A DNA stretch of 64,000 bases from an uncultured Pseudomonadales bacterium (GCA_958295875.1 OY282379.1:2294001-2358000), one strand, 5' to 3'; counted from the first letter of the stretch, positions 34,497 to 43,740 are shown. Notes: generated by a model not told the origin, from the sequence alone. Numbers and translations: made by a program.

Positions 34497-36070
34497 TATC
34501 CGGTGTCTCCGATTCGTTTCTGGTATTCGCTTCCCGCGGGCGTCAGGCGGTATCGTTGCTTGCTGCTGCGTGGCTTGTCCGGGATGGTCATTTCGATCAG
34601 GCCCGCCTCAAGGGCGGGTATGAGATAGACTTTACGGAAATGTTCATCATCTTTCAGATCGAGCGCTTCCTGGAGGCGCCGCCTAGTCATTTCACCCGAA
34701 ATCACCCCTAGCAGTCGAATTTCCGGGGCGGCTTCCGGGGCGGCTTCCGGGGCGGCTTCCGGGGCGGCTTCCGGGGCGGCTTCCGGGGCGGCTTCCGGGG
34801 TGGCTTCCGGGGTGGCTTCCGGGGTGGCTTCCGGGGTGGCTTCCGGGGTGGCTTCCGGGGTGGCTTCCGGGGTGGCTTCCGGGGTGGCTTGGCCAGTGAC
34901 TTCGGGGACGGCTACAAGTTCTCCCTCGGCGGCTTGTCGCACCTCCGGGTTGGGCCGGAAGGTCACCGTAACGAAGCTGTCTGCCTCGAACTCTGGTTCC
35001 GGACAGTCCACGGCCTTCGCGCCATCGCGGATGCGCCGGATGCCTGTGCCCGCCTTCTCAATGAAGTCGATGCGATGCAGCAGGTCGGCGACGAGCGGGT
35101 TGCGCCGCAGGCTCTTGTGGCCCAGGTCGGCCAAGGTCACGCCCTTCGGCAGGCTGCCCGGACTGATCACCTCAATGCGGTCGGCGTACAGTTCGACGAA
35201 GACGTTGGCGCCTTGGAGAAACCAGTCCCGATGCATCACGGCGTTGGTGATCGCCTCGCGCAGGGCCTCCATCGGGTACTCCGGGATGTTCTGCCGCCTC
35301 AAGCTCTCGATGCGGTAAGCGGTGCGGGTGTTGCGCTCGATGAAGCGCATGGCGTCTTCGATGTCCGCCACGATGCCGCCGTCAAAGTCCTTGCGGTCTA
35401 GGATATGCACCTTATCGGTGCCCCTGCCAAGCAGGCAGGTAATGTAGGCTTCCGAAAAGAAGCGGCGCACCTTCTTGGCGAAGAAGAGCACCCCGGCGTT
35501 GCGGAACAGCAAGCGGTCGCCGGCCCGCTCGGCCACCTCGATGTTGATCAGCACATCCTCCACCGACGGGCCGCTGGTGATGCCGGATAGCCGCAGCCAA
35601 GCATCGAACTTCTCGCGGTCGAAATCTTCCGGGTAGCTGAAGCGGGGGCAGGGTGAGAGATCGAACCGGATCACCCCTTCCTCGCGGAAGAAATCCCGGA
35701 TTTCGTCACGGCTAAGCTTCTGCGTCACCGCGCCCTGACGCCAGAAAAAGCCGTCGCTGCACTGCACCGGCTTGGCATCGCTTTCCCGCACATGCACCAA
35801 GAGGACTCCATCCATTGGCTTCACCCGCACCTTCACTGGCGGGTCGCAGTTGCGAGCGATGTCCTGAACGCGGGCGCGCAGGACGTTGCCGTCCTTGACG
35901 CCCTTCACCGTGCCATCGTCGGCCACGCCAAGCAGTATCCGGCCCCCGATGGTATTCGCCAGTGCCACCAACGCCCGTGCGAAGCCCGCCGAGAGCGTCT
36001 CCTTGAACTCCAGCGTGGTGCCTTCGCCCTGCTGGATCATGATGTCGATGTCGGATGCGGCAACTACCAT
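34496..36070 (-). CDS. Schlafen/AlbA_2 DNA-binding and GHKL-type ATP-binding regulator with PEA repeat linker
   Basis: About 524 residues. An AlbA_2/Schlafen-type domain lies at about 10-130 ('[10 protein letters not shown]', '[14 protein letters not shown]'). An ATP-binding HATPase_c_4-like domain follows at about 260-380 ('[15 protein letters not shown]', '[14 protein letters not shown]'). A repeat linker of eight TPEA and six APE(A/I) units precedes a C-terminal winged helix ('[14 protein letters not shown]'). Such proteins are annotated as transcriptional regulators or putative helicases and recur beside type III restriction genes; the mechanism is unclear. ATG 36070 has AGGA upstream and lies eight bases after the preceding stop; a TTG at 36076 is also in frame. 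Its stop overlaps the Mod start. Confidence 0.87.
   Translation of the reverse strand: MVVAASDIDIMIQQGEGTTLEFKETLSAGFARALVALANTIGGRILLGVADDGTVKGVKDGNVLRARVQDIARNCDPPVKVRVKPMDGVLLVHVRESDAKPVQCSDGFFWRQGAVTQKLSRDEIRDFFREEGVIRFDLSPCPRFSYPEDFDREKFDAWLRLSGITSGPSVEDVLINIEVAERAGDRLLFRNAGVLFFAKKVRRFFSEAYITCLLGRGTDKVHILDRKDFDGGIVADIEDAMRFIERNTRTAYRIESLRRQNIPEYPMEALREAITNAVMHRDWFLQGANVFVELYADRIEVISPGSLPKGVTLADLGHKSLRRNPLVADLLHRIDFIEKAGTGIRRIRDGAKAVDCPEPEFEADSFVTVTFRPNPEVRQAAEGELVAVPEVTGQATPEATPEATPEATPEATPEATPEATPEATPEAAPEAAPEAAPEAAPEAAPEAAPEIRLLGVISGEMTRRRLQEALDLKDDEHFRKVYLIPALEAGLIEMTIPDKPRSSKQRYRLTPAGSEYQKRIGDTG
34720..34899. repeat. 12-bp tandem array, 14 units plus one boundary unit, coding
   Basis: One degenerate unit at 34720, five CTTCCGGGGCGG units, eight CTTCCGGGGTGG units, then CTTGGCCAGTGA at 34888-34899. 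The last unit is identical to the last unit of the array at 28897-29040, but the consensus of the rest differs. On the minus strand it encodes the TPEA/APEA linker. The units are nearly identical, so the copy number is probably recent and variable. Confidence 0.92.
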
Positions 36071-36078
36071 CGTCAATC

Positions 36079-39000
36079 CTACTCCGCCACGGCGAGCCAG
36101 CCCTTGTCGAAGGTGAAAGTTCGCGCCTTGCCAGCAGGGTTCCGAATACGGACGATGCGAGCATCCTCAGTGCCCGCCCGTTCCACTACATACAGCCAGT
36201 AGGCATCACCATACTCGCGAGCGCAATCGAACTGTGCGCGGGAGAGCCCTACGGGACGTCCTTCGAGGTCGCCCTTCATGGCCTTCACCTCGCACCAGCT
36301 AGCAGGCTGGCCTTCCGCAACCTTGACTAGATCGAATCCTTCGTTGTTTATGGATGTCCTCTGCCAGCTTGGCTCGCGGTTCAGAATCCGCTTGATTGCG
36401 GCCTCTTCCAACGCCATGCGTTCTTTGTGAACCAGCCCGTCGGGATCTTCCACGCCGCCATTCCCGTCAACCGCCACATAGGAAATGAAGGGTCTATCCC
36501 CGCCCGATACGGTAGCTCCCTTATTGGCCCCCGGCCTTACGCCGCTCCCGGTCCGATCGCCTCTGCGTCCATCCCGTACCCCGGCATTCTCGCGACGATG
36601 GCCTGAATAATCAACGGCCCCGCGGTCGGGCTCGGCATCGTCTTGAATGGCGCTAGAGTCTTCAACCGAAGGAGTGAAGGGTGCCCCAACCCCTAGCGCA
36701 GCGACAGCACTTTTAGCGGAGTTTACGTCGCTAGTTCCATCGTCTTCATCATATCCCGCCAGCCCCAAACGCTCGAGGGCGGCCGCCATACTCGTAATGC
36801 CGTGCTCCTTGAGCAAGTATAGGACTTCTGGCTCAATAGCTACTTCCTTGGCGAGCAGGTCTATTGCTGCCGGCCTGAACCGAATCTTGGATAACAGAAG
36901 CGGGCCGCCGTGCCACCTAAGCGTCTCGAATGACACCGCCTTCGGAGTGCGAAACTCCCCATCACCGGCAGGCACCCAAGCGACCTCATTGAGCCGCCGT
37001 ACGAATGCGGCGTCGAAGGTGGCCCTCTTTGATTCGTGGGAATAGCTCCACACATACGTTCCGGCGAACGCTCCGGGTGTCCGATCTGCCACATCCGCCA
37101 GCGCCTCCCACAGCGTTGCTGCCCGAGTCTGTCGGGCATTCGGAGAGAGACCAGCCATATGGTCGAGGAGCACGTCGACTCCACGCAAGGAGAAATCCGA
37201 AGGCATCCCCCACGTCTTCCTCTCTAGCCCTGCCTTTCGTCGGATTTCTCGCAACTCATTCTCTGAGAGCGTGCATTCAATCTCTTCGCTCCGAAGGTAT
37301 CTGCTTGCGCCACATGCTTCCAACATGCTCCGCACGTTCTCACCACGGAGACATTCGTATTCTTGATCCACGAACAAAATCCCCTCTACACCATCAAATA
37401 GAGAAGACAAACGATCCGTTCTGAGGTAAGCTTCGCTGGGCATAGCCCACCACGACTCTCCAGTTTTGGCGTCTACCGTGGCAAGGAAATATGTTTCGGA
37501 GAGCGCAGCTACCAGCTCCTCGTGCCGTTTGGTGGAGTCGGTCTGAAAGGCATCGACAATGCGAGTGATGTTTTCCGCGTAGTCGGCCGCGCCGACATCT
37601 ATGTTTTCCTCGCAGTATTTAGGCAGTATGTTTCGAATGATGTCATCCACAGGGTCCGGGAGGGAAAGACCAATCGCCCTCAGGAACTGACGTGATTCAT
37701 CGGTAGAACATACTTCCTGATGGACGGTGTCAAAATTGGTCTGCTTTCCGGGCAAATAGGCTTGAACTACGTCGTCTTTGTATGCAACGACGTGCCGCCC
37801 GTCGGACAAACGCAATAGAGGCCACTCCTCCTTAGCTTGCGAGTGGAGGTTCTTCTGGACATTCATGAATTCATACAGCCGCCGTACCCAATCGTTGCTC
37901 TGCCGCTCTAGAAACGCAAAGCCGAGCCGCCCAATCATGTTTACCGGCCGCACCTCATCCACGCCGAGAACCTCCCTGATGTATCGCCCTACTTCAGGTG
38001 CCAAACGATCAGTACTGCTATCAGAGAGCCAAGACAGTGGTTCACTGACTTGAAAAACGTCCGCAAGCATGTCTGGTGTAAACAAGTCACGGAGTTCGCC
38101 AGATCTAGCGATCTTGATCTCACCAGAAGTTGCGTAGCCGCCTCCAAACACAGGTAGGAGGCGGTGGTTAACAAAGGCCTTCTTGGTATTGTCGTACAAG
38201 GGTGCGAACATATTGTCCTCACCGAACTTGTACTGATCGATGGGAAGACATCGGAGTACATCCACATCGAGCATGTCTTGGTCGCGCAGCCAAACAAGGG
38301 CGTCTACAAGCAGCTTCCCAGTCCTCTCCACGCACTGTTTGTTCCATTCGTCGGTTTTGGGAACGTTGTCTCGACTTGGCGTGGTGCGGTACGGGCCTTG
38401 GATTCGAAAGCCCAGATTGCTCGGTACCACGGTTGGAAAGAACACCACCAGCGGCGAGTCAAATACAGGCACGATACGGCTATCCTCCATGAGGAACGCG
38501 ACTTCGACATGGCCGGCGAGGGCCTCGTCAGCCGCGAATGTTGGCCTCGAAAACACCAGCCAGTTTCTTTCAGCGTCGCCTTGGCCCGTGGACTCTCCGA
38601 TGACGGTCACTTGTCGCACGTTTTGGCCCCGAGTATCCGTCTGCCGCACGTATGTGCCCGACTCACCGTCCGGGAGGGTCCACTCTATGGTGTCGATCTC
38701 GCGTAGGAACAGCAGGGTGTCAAGGCTAATGCGTCGAAGCCCTTTGGCGATTTCTTCACCATCCTTATCAGGGTCGCGTAGCGGCATGATGAAAACAGTC
38801 TGGTCCGGGTCGCGTTCGATGGCAGATTGGGCCGATGGCCAAACGTAGCTGTCGATGCCGAAGTCCTCGTCGCCAGAGTGGATCTCGGGTCGGTCGGTGA
38901 AGCCGTATACGGACTTGAAGCCGATTCCGAAGCGGCCGATCTGAGTAACGTCCTCTTGCTTCGTTCCCAACGCGATGCCGCACACCCCCTCCACATCCCC

Positions 39001-39246
39001 TCGATCAAAAGGCTTGCCGTGGTGGCTGATACGCAGCGCGTGCTCCGAGAGGGCAAATCGGACAGAACGGGAAGGCGGACTTCCGGTACGCCTACGGAGG
39101 GCGTCTTCCGCGTTCTGCAGAAGCTCATAGATGAAGTGCGTTCGGTCGTCGTAGCGATCAGTCAACAGGCTCTTGCCGTAGCGGCCTACATCGGTGCCGT
39201 AGCGCCCTTGGTTGTCTGCCCTTATCGCCTTGTAATCGCTGGCCAT
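36079..39246 (-). CDS. sacsin/Hsp90-type GHKL ATPase with C-terminal DUF3883 (NOV) domain
   Basis: A 1,055-residue protein. The N-terminus is a sacsin/NOV-type GHKL ATPase: N-box 'FIYELLQNAEDAL' (39-50), 'LRISHHGKPF' and G2-box 'IGRFGIGFKSVYGFTD' (103-118). A long alpha/beta middle region has no clear match. The last 110 residues match DUF3883: 'EGFDLVKV', 'WCEVKAMKGDLEGRPVGLS' and 'FDCAREYGDAYWLYVVE', which contains a restriction-endonuclease-like E-x-K. ATG 39246 overlaps the previous TGA (TGATG) and follows a GGCGGAG site, so the longer frame to 39312 is rejected. By analogy it may be an ATP-gated sensor feeding a nuclease or scaffold; this is inference. Confidence 0.87.
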   Translation of the reverse strand: MASDYKAIRADNQGRYGTDVGRYGKSLLTDRYDDRTHFIYELLQNAEDALRRRTGSPPSRSVRFALSEHALRISHHGKPFDRGDVEGVCGIALGTKQEDVTQIGRFGIGFKSVYGFTDRPEIHSGDEDFGIDSYVWPSAQSAIERDPDQTVFIMPLRDPDKDGEEIAKGLRRISLDTLLFLREIDTIEWTLPDGESGTYVRQTDTRGQNVRQVTVIGESTGQGDAERNWLVFSRPTFAADEALAGHVEVAFLMEDSRIVPVFDSPLVVFFPTVVPSNLGFRIQGPYRTTPSRDNVPKTDEWNKQCVERTGKLLVDALVWLRDQDMLDVDVLRCLPIDQYKFGEDNMFAPLYDNTKKAFVNHRLLPVFGGGYATSGEIKIARSGELRDLFTPDMLADVFQVSEPLSWLSDSSTDRLAPEVGRYIREVLGVDEVRPVNMIGRLGFAFLERQSNDWVRRLYEFMNVQKNLHSQAKEEWPLLRLSDGRHVVAYKDDVVQAYLPGKQTNFDTVHQEVCSTDESRQFLRAIGLSLPDPVDDIIRNILPKYCEENIDVGAADYAENITRIVDAFQTDSTKRHEELVAALSETYFLATVDAKTGESWWAMPSEAYLRTDRLSSLFDGVEGILFVDQEYECLRGENVRSMLEACGASRYLRSEEIECTLSENELREIRRKAGLERKTWGMPSDFSLRGVDVLLDHMAGLSPNARQTRAATLWEALADVADRTPGAFAGTYVWSYSHESKRATFDAAFVRRLNEVAWVPAGDGEFRTPKAVSFETLRWHGGPLLLSKIRFRPAAIDLLAKEVAIEPEVLYLLKEHGITSMAAALERLGLAGYDEDDGTSDVNSAKSAVAALGVGAPFTPSVEDSSAIQDDAEPDRGAVDYSGHRRENAGVRDGRRGDRTGSGVRPGANKGATVSGGDRPFISYVAVDGNGGVEDPDGLVHKERMALEEAAIKRILNREPSWQRTSINNEGFDLVKVAEGQPASWCEVKAMKGDLEGRPVGLSRAQFDCAREYGDAYWLYVVERAGTEDARIVRIRNPAGKARTFTFDKGWLAVAE

Positions 39247-42188
39247 CAGCTCGACTCCGCCCCAATGATGCCTTCGGCCCGGCAGAGCATCCGTAAATCG
39301 CACTCTCGACAAATGCCTGGCTCAGGTGGTGCCGCCACCGTGAACTCGCTTGCCTGAATGCGGCCCACCGTCGCGTCGAAATGCCGACCCGCCTCGTCCA
39401 CACGTTCCGGGCGATACGGCAGCACCATCAGCGCGTCCTCTTTGCGCTCTTCGGCAGTCCAGTAGAGGAGCAGCCGGTCCACTTGGCGTCCGCGGCGCTG
39501 CTCCAGGATGTGCGCGTAGGTGCAGAGTTGCCGCTCGTAGGCCTCTAGGAGTGCCGGGCTGTCCTTCGGGCGTGGGGAAGTCTTGAAGTCCAGCAGTTCC
39601 AGCTTGCCGTCGCCGCCGAGCAGCAGGTCCACTTTCCCCACGAGGATGTAGTCGTCCTTCTCCAGGGAGACATCCACCTCGGTCTCGATCACCCGTCGCA
39701 TCTCGCTCTGGTTCTGCTCAACATAGCGGACCACTTGCCGAAAGGCGGCTTCCTTGGCTGCCTCACCGATGGGTCGGGCCTCCGAGAGACACAGGAACTG
39801 GAAGGTGCGCTCGAACAGCTCGCGGATGCGGGCTTCGTTTAGCGTATGGAGTTTGCCGTCCATGGCAATGCGGTGGATGTCCTCGATGGTCTGATGCACC
39901 AAGAGGCCAAAGAAGATGACGGCGGAACGGGAGGGTGTGAAGTCGTACTCGCGGAAGAACTGATACTGCCGGGGGCAGGTTTCGTAGATCTTGAGGTCAC
40001 CAGTGAAGCTGTAGGACTTCTTGACCGGTACCCGTTCGCGGACCTCGAACGACTGCGCCGCCAGCAGTTCCTTCTCGACATAGGGCCACTGTGGGAGGTC
40101 TTCCCAGACGGGTCCGAGGTGGGCCTTGGGCCTTTCGTGGGCGGTTAGCACCAGCACCTTCTGTGGCCTAGAGAAGGCCACATAGTGTAACCGCATCCGG
40201 TCAAACAGCGTGATCCGGTTTGCTGGCTCGAACGCCGGCCGGTGATAGAACGGGCCCAGTTCGCGGTCGATCTGCTTCGGCGACGATAGCTGCTTGGAGA
40301 GCGAGCCAACAGCAACCACCGGGAACTCCAAGCCCTTGGCCTGGTGGATTGTCATCACCTGCACATGGCCTTTGGGAAACGGAGCGTTCTGGTCTTCGTA
40401 CTCGTTGATGCCTCCGTCGTGCAACAGGCGTAGGAAACTGGTGAAGAAATGGAAGCGAATGTGCTCGCGATTTCTATGCGTGATGACAGTGTAATGGTAG
40501 TAGCTCTGAAAGACCGCGATGAGGTTCGAGAAGATGGCGAAATTCCGAGCTGTGTTCTCTTCCCGCGTTGCACTTTGGAACGGTTCCAATGGGAGAAGCT
40601 GGTAGAAGTAGTCGGCAGGCCGGTAGTCCAGAGATTCGCCTTCCTTCAGCCCGGCGATAGCGGTGCTCCAGTTCTGCAGCGCCTTGGCAAGGGGGTGGGG
40701 ATCGCCGAAGCGCTTGCCCAGCTCGATGAGCGCAGAATCAACATAGTCCGCCAACCGTCGCACTCTGCCCGCTGTCTGGCCACGTCCTTTGCCGTACCAG
40801 CCAAAGAGTACAGCGTAGCAGGCCACTAGATAGCGCACTTCCTGCACGTCAAAGAAGCCGCGGGCACGCGGACAGAACGCCGGTATGCCCGCCGCAGCCA
40901 GAGCAGCTAAGTACCGGCCACTATGTTCTTCTCGAACGCTGTGGAGCAGCAGTGCTACTTGGTTGTAGTCGGCAATGGTGCCCTGATCCTTGAGGAACGT
41001 CACGAAGTCCGCGAATCGTTCCGCTTCGTCGCGTGCCGTCGTGCCCCAGATGCGGATTACCGAGGGGTACTCGATATGTTCGGCCTCGGCGTTGGCGACG
41101 ATGGTCTTGTCGTACCTGAACGAGCCGCCGTCGTTGTTGCTCCAGTCGGCGGACGCCATCCAGTGGTCGTAGCGGGAAACGATGTCGCGGTGCGAACGGT
41201 AGTTGGTAGTGAGTTTGAGCACCGCACAGCCCGGAAAACGCTGCGGGAACTCCAAGATGTTGCGCACTGTCGCGCCACGGAAACGGTAGAGGCTTTGGTC
41301 TTCATCGCCCACTACGCAGAGGTTGCCAGTAGTGCCGGCTAGCGTCACAAGCAGTTGCTCTTGGATGTAGTTGGTGTCCTGATACTCGTCCACTAACAAG
41401 TAACGGATGGAGGGCGCTATGACACCCGAAGACTCCGCATCGTGCAGCAAGTCGTACGCCAGCCGCTGGAGGTGAGCGAAATCCACGCGGTTGAGTTCTC
41501 GCAGCGCGTCTTCGTAGCGCTGGCAAGCCGTGCCGATGGAAGCAAGGAAACGGTTGTCGGAAGCGGCCAGCGTTCCTGGATCAACCAGTTCCTCGGTGAT
41601 CTTGTTGAGGTAGCCGCGTACACCCTCAATCGCGGTCCACCGCGTTGTCCAGCGGTGCAGGTACTTGCCGTCTTGTGCCTTGCCGACGATGGCATCGAAG
41701 TGCTCGAAGATGAACAGCAGCTGGGTCAGGTCGTCCAACGTCTCGTAGCCGTGCCCTAGCGCGGTGCGGTGCCGGTGTTCGGTAAGCATCCGGTTGCAGA
41801 AGCCGTGGATGGTGGAGATGGTCAATTCCGAGAGATCGCCCTTGTAGTCCACTTTGCGAGCAGCGGCGGCCAGCCGATCGCGCATCTCAAAGGCAGCTTT
41901 CTGGGTGAAGGTGCAGAGGACAATCTCCTCCGCTGCCGCCTTCCCGAGCAGCAGGAGGTTCAACGCTCGGAGGACGATGCTATGGGTTTTGCCGGCGCCG
42001 GGGCCCGCGATCACCAGCAGCGGCCCCTCCGTGTGCCCCACTACCGCACGTTGGTGGCGAGTGAGTTCCGGGTAGTGCCGGCGGATGGCAGGTGCCAAAT
42101 TCGAGGGTGCCATCTTGCCGCCCACTCGATCTAGCTGTGCGGCCCCTCTCCGTCGCCGGGTAGAAGCAACTGCTCGGCTCGTGCTCAC
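39246..42188 (-). CDS. UvrD/RecB-like helicase-nuclease with probable 4Fe-4S cluster
   Basis: A 980-residue SF1A helicase fused to a Cas4/RecB-like nuclease. Walker A is 'AGPGAGKT' (61-68), followed by 'LCTFTQKAA', 'LLVDEYQDTN', 'VVGDEDQSLYRFRGA', 'LTTNYRSHRDIV' and 'VMTIHQAKGLEFPVVAVG'. The C-terminal nuclease has 'GKVDLLLGG', then 'LELLDFKTS' (D-x-K in the E-x-K position) and 'QLCTYAHIL'. A Cys in 'YETCPRQYQFF' and C-x2-C-x5-C in 'GICRECDLRMLC' match the Fe-S ligands of AddB and Cas4. It should unwind and degrade DNA ends. The GTG start at 42188 overlaps the RadC stop (GTGA). No chi-recognition partner is nearby. Confidence 0.9.
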   Translation of the reverse strand: MSTSRAVASTRRRRGAAQLDRVGGKMAPSNLAPAIRRHYPELTRHQRAVVGHTEGPLLVIAGPGAGKTHSIVLRALNLLLLGKAAAEEIVLCTFTQKAAFEMRDRLAAAARKVDYKGDLSELTISTIHGFCNRMLTEHRHRTALGHGYETLDDLTQLLFIFEHFDAIVGKAQDGKYLHRWTTRWTAIEGVRGYLNKITEELVDPGTLAASDNRFLASIGTACQRYEDALRELNRVDFAHLQRLAYDLLHDAESSGVIAPSIRYLLVDEYQDTNYIQEQLLVTLAGTTGNLCVVGDEDQSLYRFRGATVRNILEFPQRFPGCAVLKLTTNYRSHRDIVSRYDHWMASADWSNNDGGSFRYDKTIVANAEAEHIEYPSVIRIWGTTARDEAERFADFVTFLKDQGTIADYNQVALLLHSVREEHSGRYLAALAAAGIPAFCPRARGFFDVQEVRYLVACYAVLFGWYGKGRGQTAGRVRRLADYVDSALIELGKRFGDPHPLAKALQNWSTAIAGLKEGESLDYRPADYFYQLLPLEPFQSATREENTARNFAIFSNLIAVFQSYYHYTVITHRNREHIRFHFFTSFLRLLHDGGINEYEDQNAPFPKGHVQVMTIHQAKGLEFPVVAVGSLSKQLSSPKQIDRELGPFYHRPAFEPANRITLFDRMRLHYVAFSRPQKVLVLTAHERPKAHLGPVWEDLPQWPYVEKELLAAQSFEVRERVPVKKSYSFTGDLKIYETCPRQYQFFREYDFTPSRSAVIFFGLLVHQTIEDIHRIAMDGKLHTLNEARIRELFERTFQFLCLSEARPIGEAAKEAAFRQVVRYVEQNQSEMRRVIETEVDVSLEKDDYILVGKVDLLLGGDGKLELLDFKTSPRPKDSPALLEAYERQLCTYAHILEQRRGRQVDRLLLYWTAEERKEDALMVLPYRPERVDEAGRHFDATVGRIQASEFTVAAPPEPGICRECDLRMLCRAEGIIGAESS

Positions 42189-42994
42189 AACAATCCTGCG
42201 CTGCGGAAACTGAACGTCTCCTGCGACGATACGATCAGGTGGTCCACCACGCGGAGGCTGATCGTCTCGGCAGCGAGCACTATGGCGCGGGTAAGAACCT
42301 TGTCGTGATCGCTTGGCTGCACGTTGCCGTTTGGGTGGTTGTGCGCGAGTACCAATGCGGCCGCTTGGCGCTTGAGCGCGGCCTCAACCACGCGCCGCGG
42401 GTACACGGCGGCACGATCGACTGTGCCAGTTTGCAGTGTCTCGACCCCATCGTGGAGAAGGCGATATGCAGAGTCCAAATATGCCACCGCGAACACCTCG
42501 TGCTTGAGGGTGCCGATGCGCATGCGCCAGAACTGCTCTAGCCGGACGGAGTCCTTCAGAACTTCGGTTCCCTCGGATGCTTCCTGCAGATACAGATTGG
42601 CGGCCTCGCGGATCACATGCAGCGCAGTAGCAGCCACCTCGCCGACTCCCTTCACTGCATGCAACTCGGATAGGGGTGCATCCAACGTCGCGCGCAAGCT
42701 GCCGAAGCGAGCTAACAGCGCTTTCGCCGGTTGCTTCACGTCCGCACGCGGGATGGCCAGCGTCAACAGAAGTTCGATCACCTCGTGAGCGGCGAACCCT
42801 GCCAAGCCGGCTTTGACGAAGCGTTCGCGCAAACGCTTGCGATGTCCTTGATGGTGCGGCGGTATCGTGGCTTCGCTTCGATTCACTTGCCGCAAGCCCT
42901 TCTTTCCATGCTGCCTAAGCTCGCCCCTTATGGCCGTCAAGGCCGCGGCCGCTGTTGACGCGCACCGGACCTGCGCCACCAGCGCCCACCTCAC
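42185..42994 (-). CDS. radC: RadC-family JAMM protein heading the defence-like cassette
   Basis: A RadC/JAB-domain protein. An N-terminal helix-hairpin-helix-like part contains 'GHRKRLRERFVKAGL' and 'LHAVKGVGEVAA'. The C-terminal JAMM metal site reads 'LVLAHNHPNGNVQPSDHD' (H-x-H-P-x-G, then S-x2-D). The protein fold resembles metal proteases, but no peptidase activity is established for RadC, and copies near mobile and defence genes are common. GTG 42994 overlaps the stop of the upstream gene by GTGA; GTG 42886 would give a more usual length (about 233 residues). Its stop overlaps the helicase start. Its role in the cassette is unknown. Confidence 0.83.
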   Translation of the reverse strand: MRWALVAQVRCASTAAAALTAIRGELRQHGKKGLRQVNRSEATIPPHHQGHRKRLRERFVKAGLAGFAAHEVIELLLTLAIPRADVKQPAKALLARFGSLRATLDAPLSELHAVKGVGEVAATALHVIREAANLYLQEASEGTEVLKDSVRLEQFWRMRIGTLKHEVFAVAYLDSAYRLLHDGVETLQTGTVDRAAVYPRRVVEAALKRQAAALVLAHNHPNGNVQPSDHDKVLTRAIVLAAETISLRVVDHLIVSSQETFSFRSAGLL

Positions 42995-43740
42995 CCCTCG
43001 ATGATCGACCGCGCTTGGATGCCCCAGCCGTCTCTATTCACTAGGAAGAACACGGCCTTCAGCGTCCGGTCGCCGCCGTCGAGTACGCCCTCGATGGCCA
43101 CGGTGACGCTGTTTGGGCCCCCTTGAACCGCGCGGGCGGAGACCTCCGTCACGGCGTGTCGAGGGCCGTCGCGGAGCGCGGTTTGCAGACTGTCGCGGTC
43201 TTGCCATTCGCGCACCGAGCCCACGTCTACCTTGAAGTGCGGCGTCGCCATCAAGCTGGCGCATCGCTGCCAGTCGCCCTCGTTGTAGGCGTCAATGTAG
43301 TCTTCCGCCAAGGCCACGGCGTGGGCGTGCGCCGCTTCTGTTTCGCCCGACGATTGCGCCGTGCCGGCGTCCGTCCCGTAGCGGCACTGGATGCCCCAGC
43401 CGGCGTCTGTGCGGGTGACGATGTAGGTGACGCGGTTGACCAGCACGGGGTTGTCTTGCGCATCCACCCGCGTCCAGCCGCCGACGATGTGGGCGCGGTC
43501 TTCGGCCTCATGGAGCAGTTCGGGTTCATGGCCGTTAGTGTGATCCCAGCCGGTCGCCAAGAAGCGCTCCCAGGAAATCGACGCCGCATGATCCTCGAGC
43601 GAAGGCACGATGGCCGGCAGGCCACGCGACGAGACGCGCACATGGGGATAGTTGAGCGCCGCGGAGAACGCCCGCGCGTCGCGGCTGTTGAAAGCCTCGA
43701 AGAAGTTCCAGTAGGCGGCGAGTGCGCTCTCGCTGCTCAT
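42991..43740 (-). CDS. tandem NTF2/SnoaL-like protein
   Basis: A 249-residue protein of two NTF2-like cone domains, about 1-120 and 130-249. Each begins with a 'YWNFFEAFNSRDARAF' or 'AEDYIDAYNEGDWQRC' helix and ends with a GWGIQ strand ('DAGWGIQCRYG' and 'DGWGIQARS'), so it looks like an internal duplication. SnoaL-like proteins are small isomerases, hydratases or ligand binders; the substrate is unknown. ATG 43740 follows AAGGAG at nine bases. Its stop overlaps the radC GTG, so its promoter may also feed the cassette downstream. Confidence 0.75.
   Translation of the reverse strand: MSSESALAAYWNFFEAFNSRDARAFSAALNYPHVRVSSRGLPAIVPSLEDHAASISWERFLATGWDHTNGHEPELLHEAEDRAHIVGGWTRVDAQDNPVLVNRVTYIVTRTDAGWGIQCRYGTDAGTAQSSGETEAAHAHAVALAEDYIDAYNEGDWQRCASLMATPHFKVDVGSVREWQDRDSLQTALRDGPRHAVTEVSARAVQGGPNSVTVAIEGVLDGGDRTLKAVFFLVNRDGWGIQARSIIEG

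Noticed and set aside
36079..39312. Upstream extension of the sacsin-like protein to 39312
   Set aside because: It would overlap the UvrD-RecB gene by 66 bases; the ATG at 39246 has a ribosome site, overlaps the stop exactly and begins the conserved N-terminus.
42185..42994. RadC as a housekeeping DNA repair gene unrelated to the cassette
   Set aside because: Its stop overlaps the helicase start by four bases, so it is at least part of the same transcript, although its role is unknown.
28673..43000. Prophage or integrative element interpretation of the accessory region
   Set aside because: No integrase, transposase, phage structural gene, tRNA or flanking attachment repeat was seen at either end.
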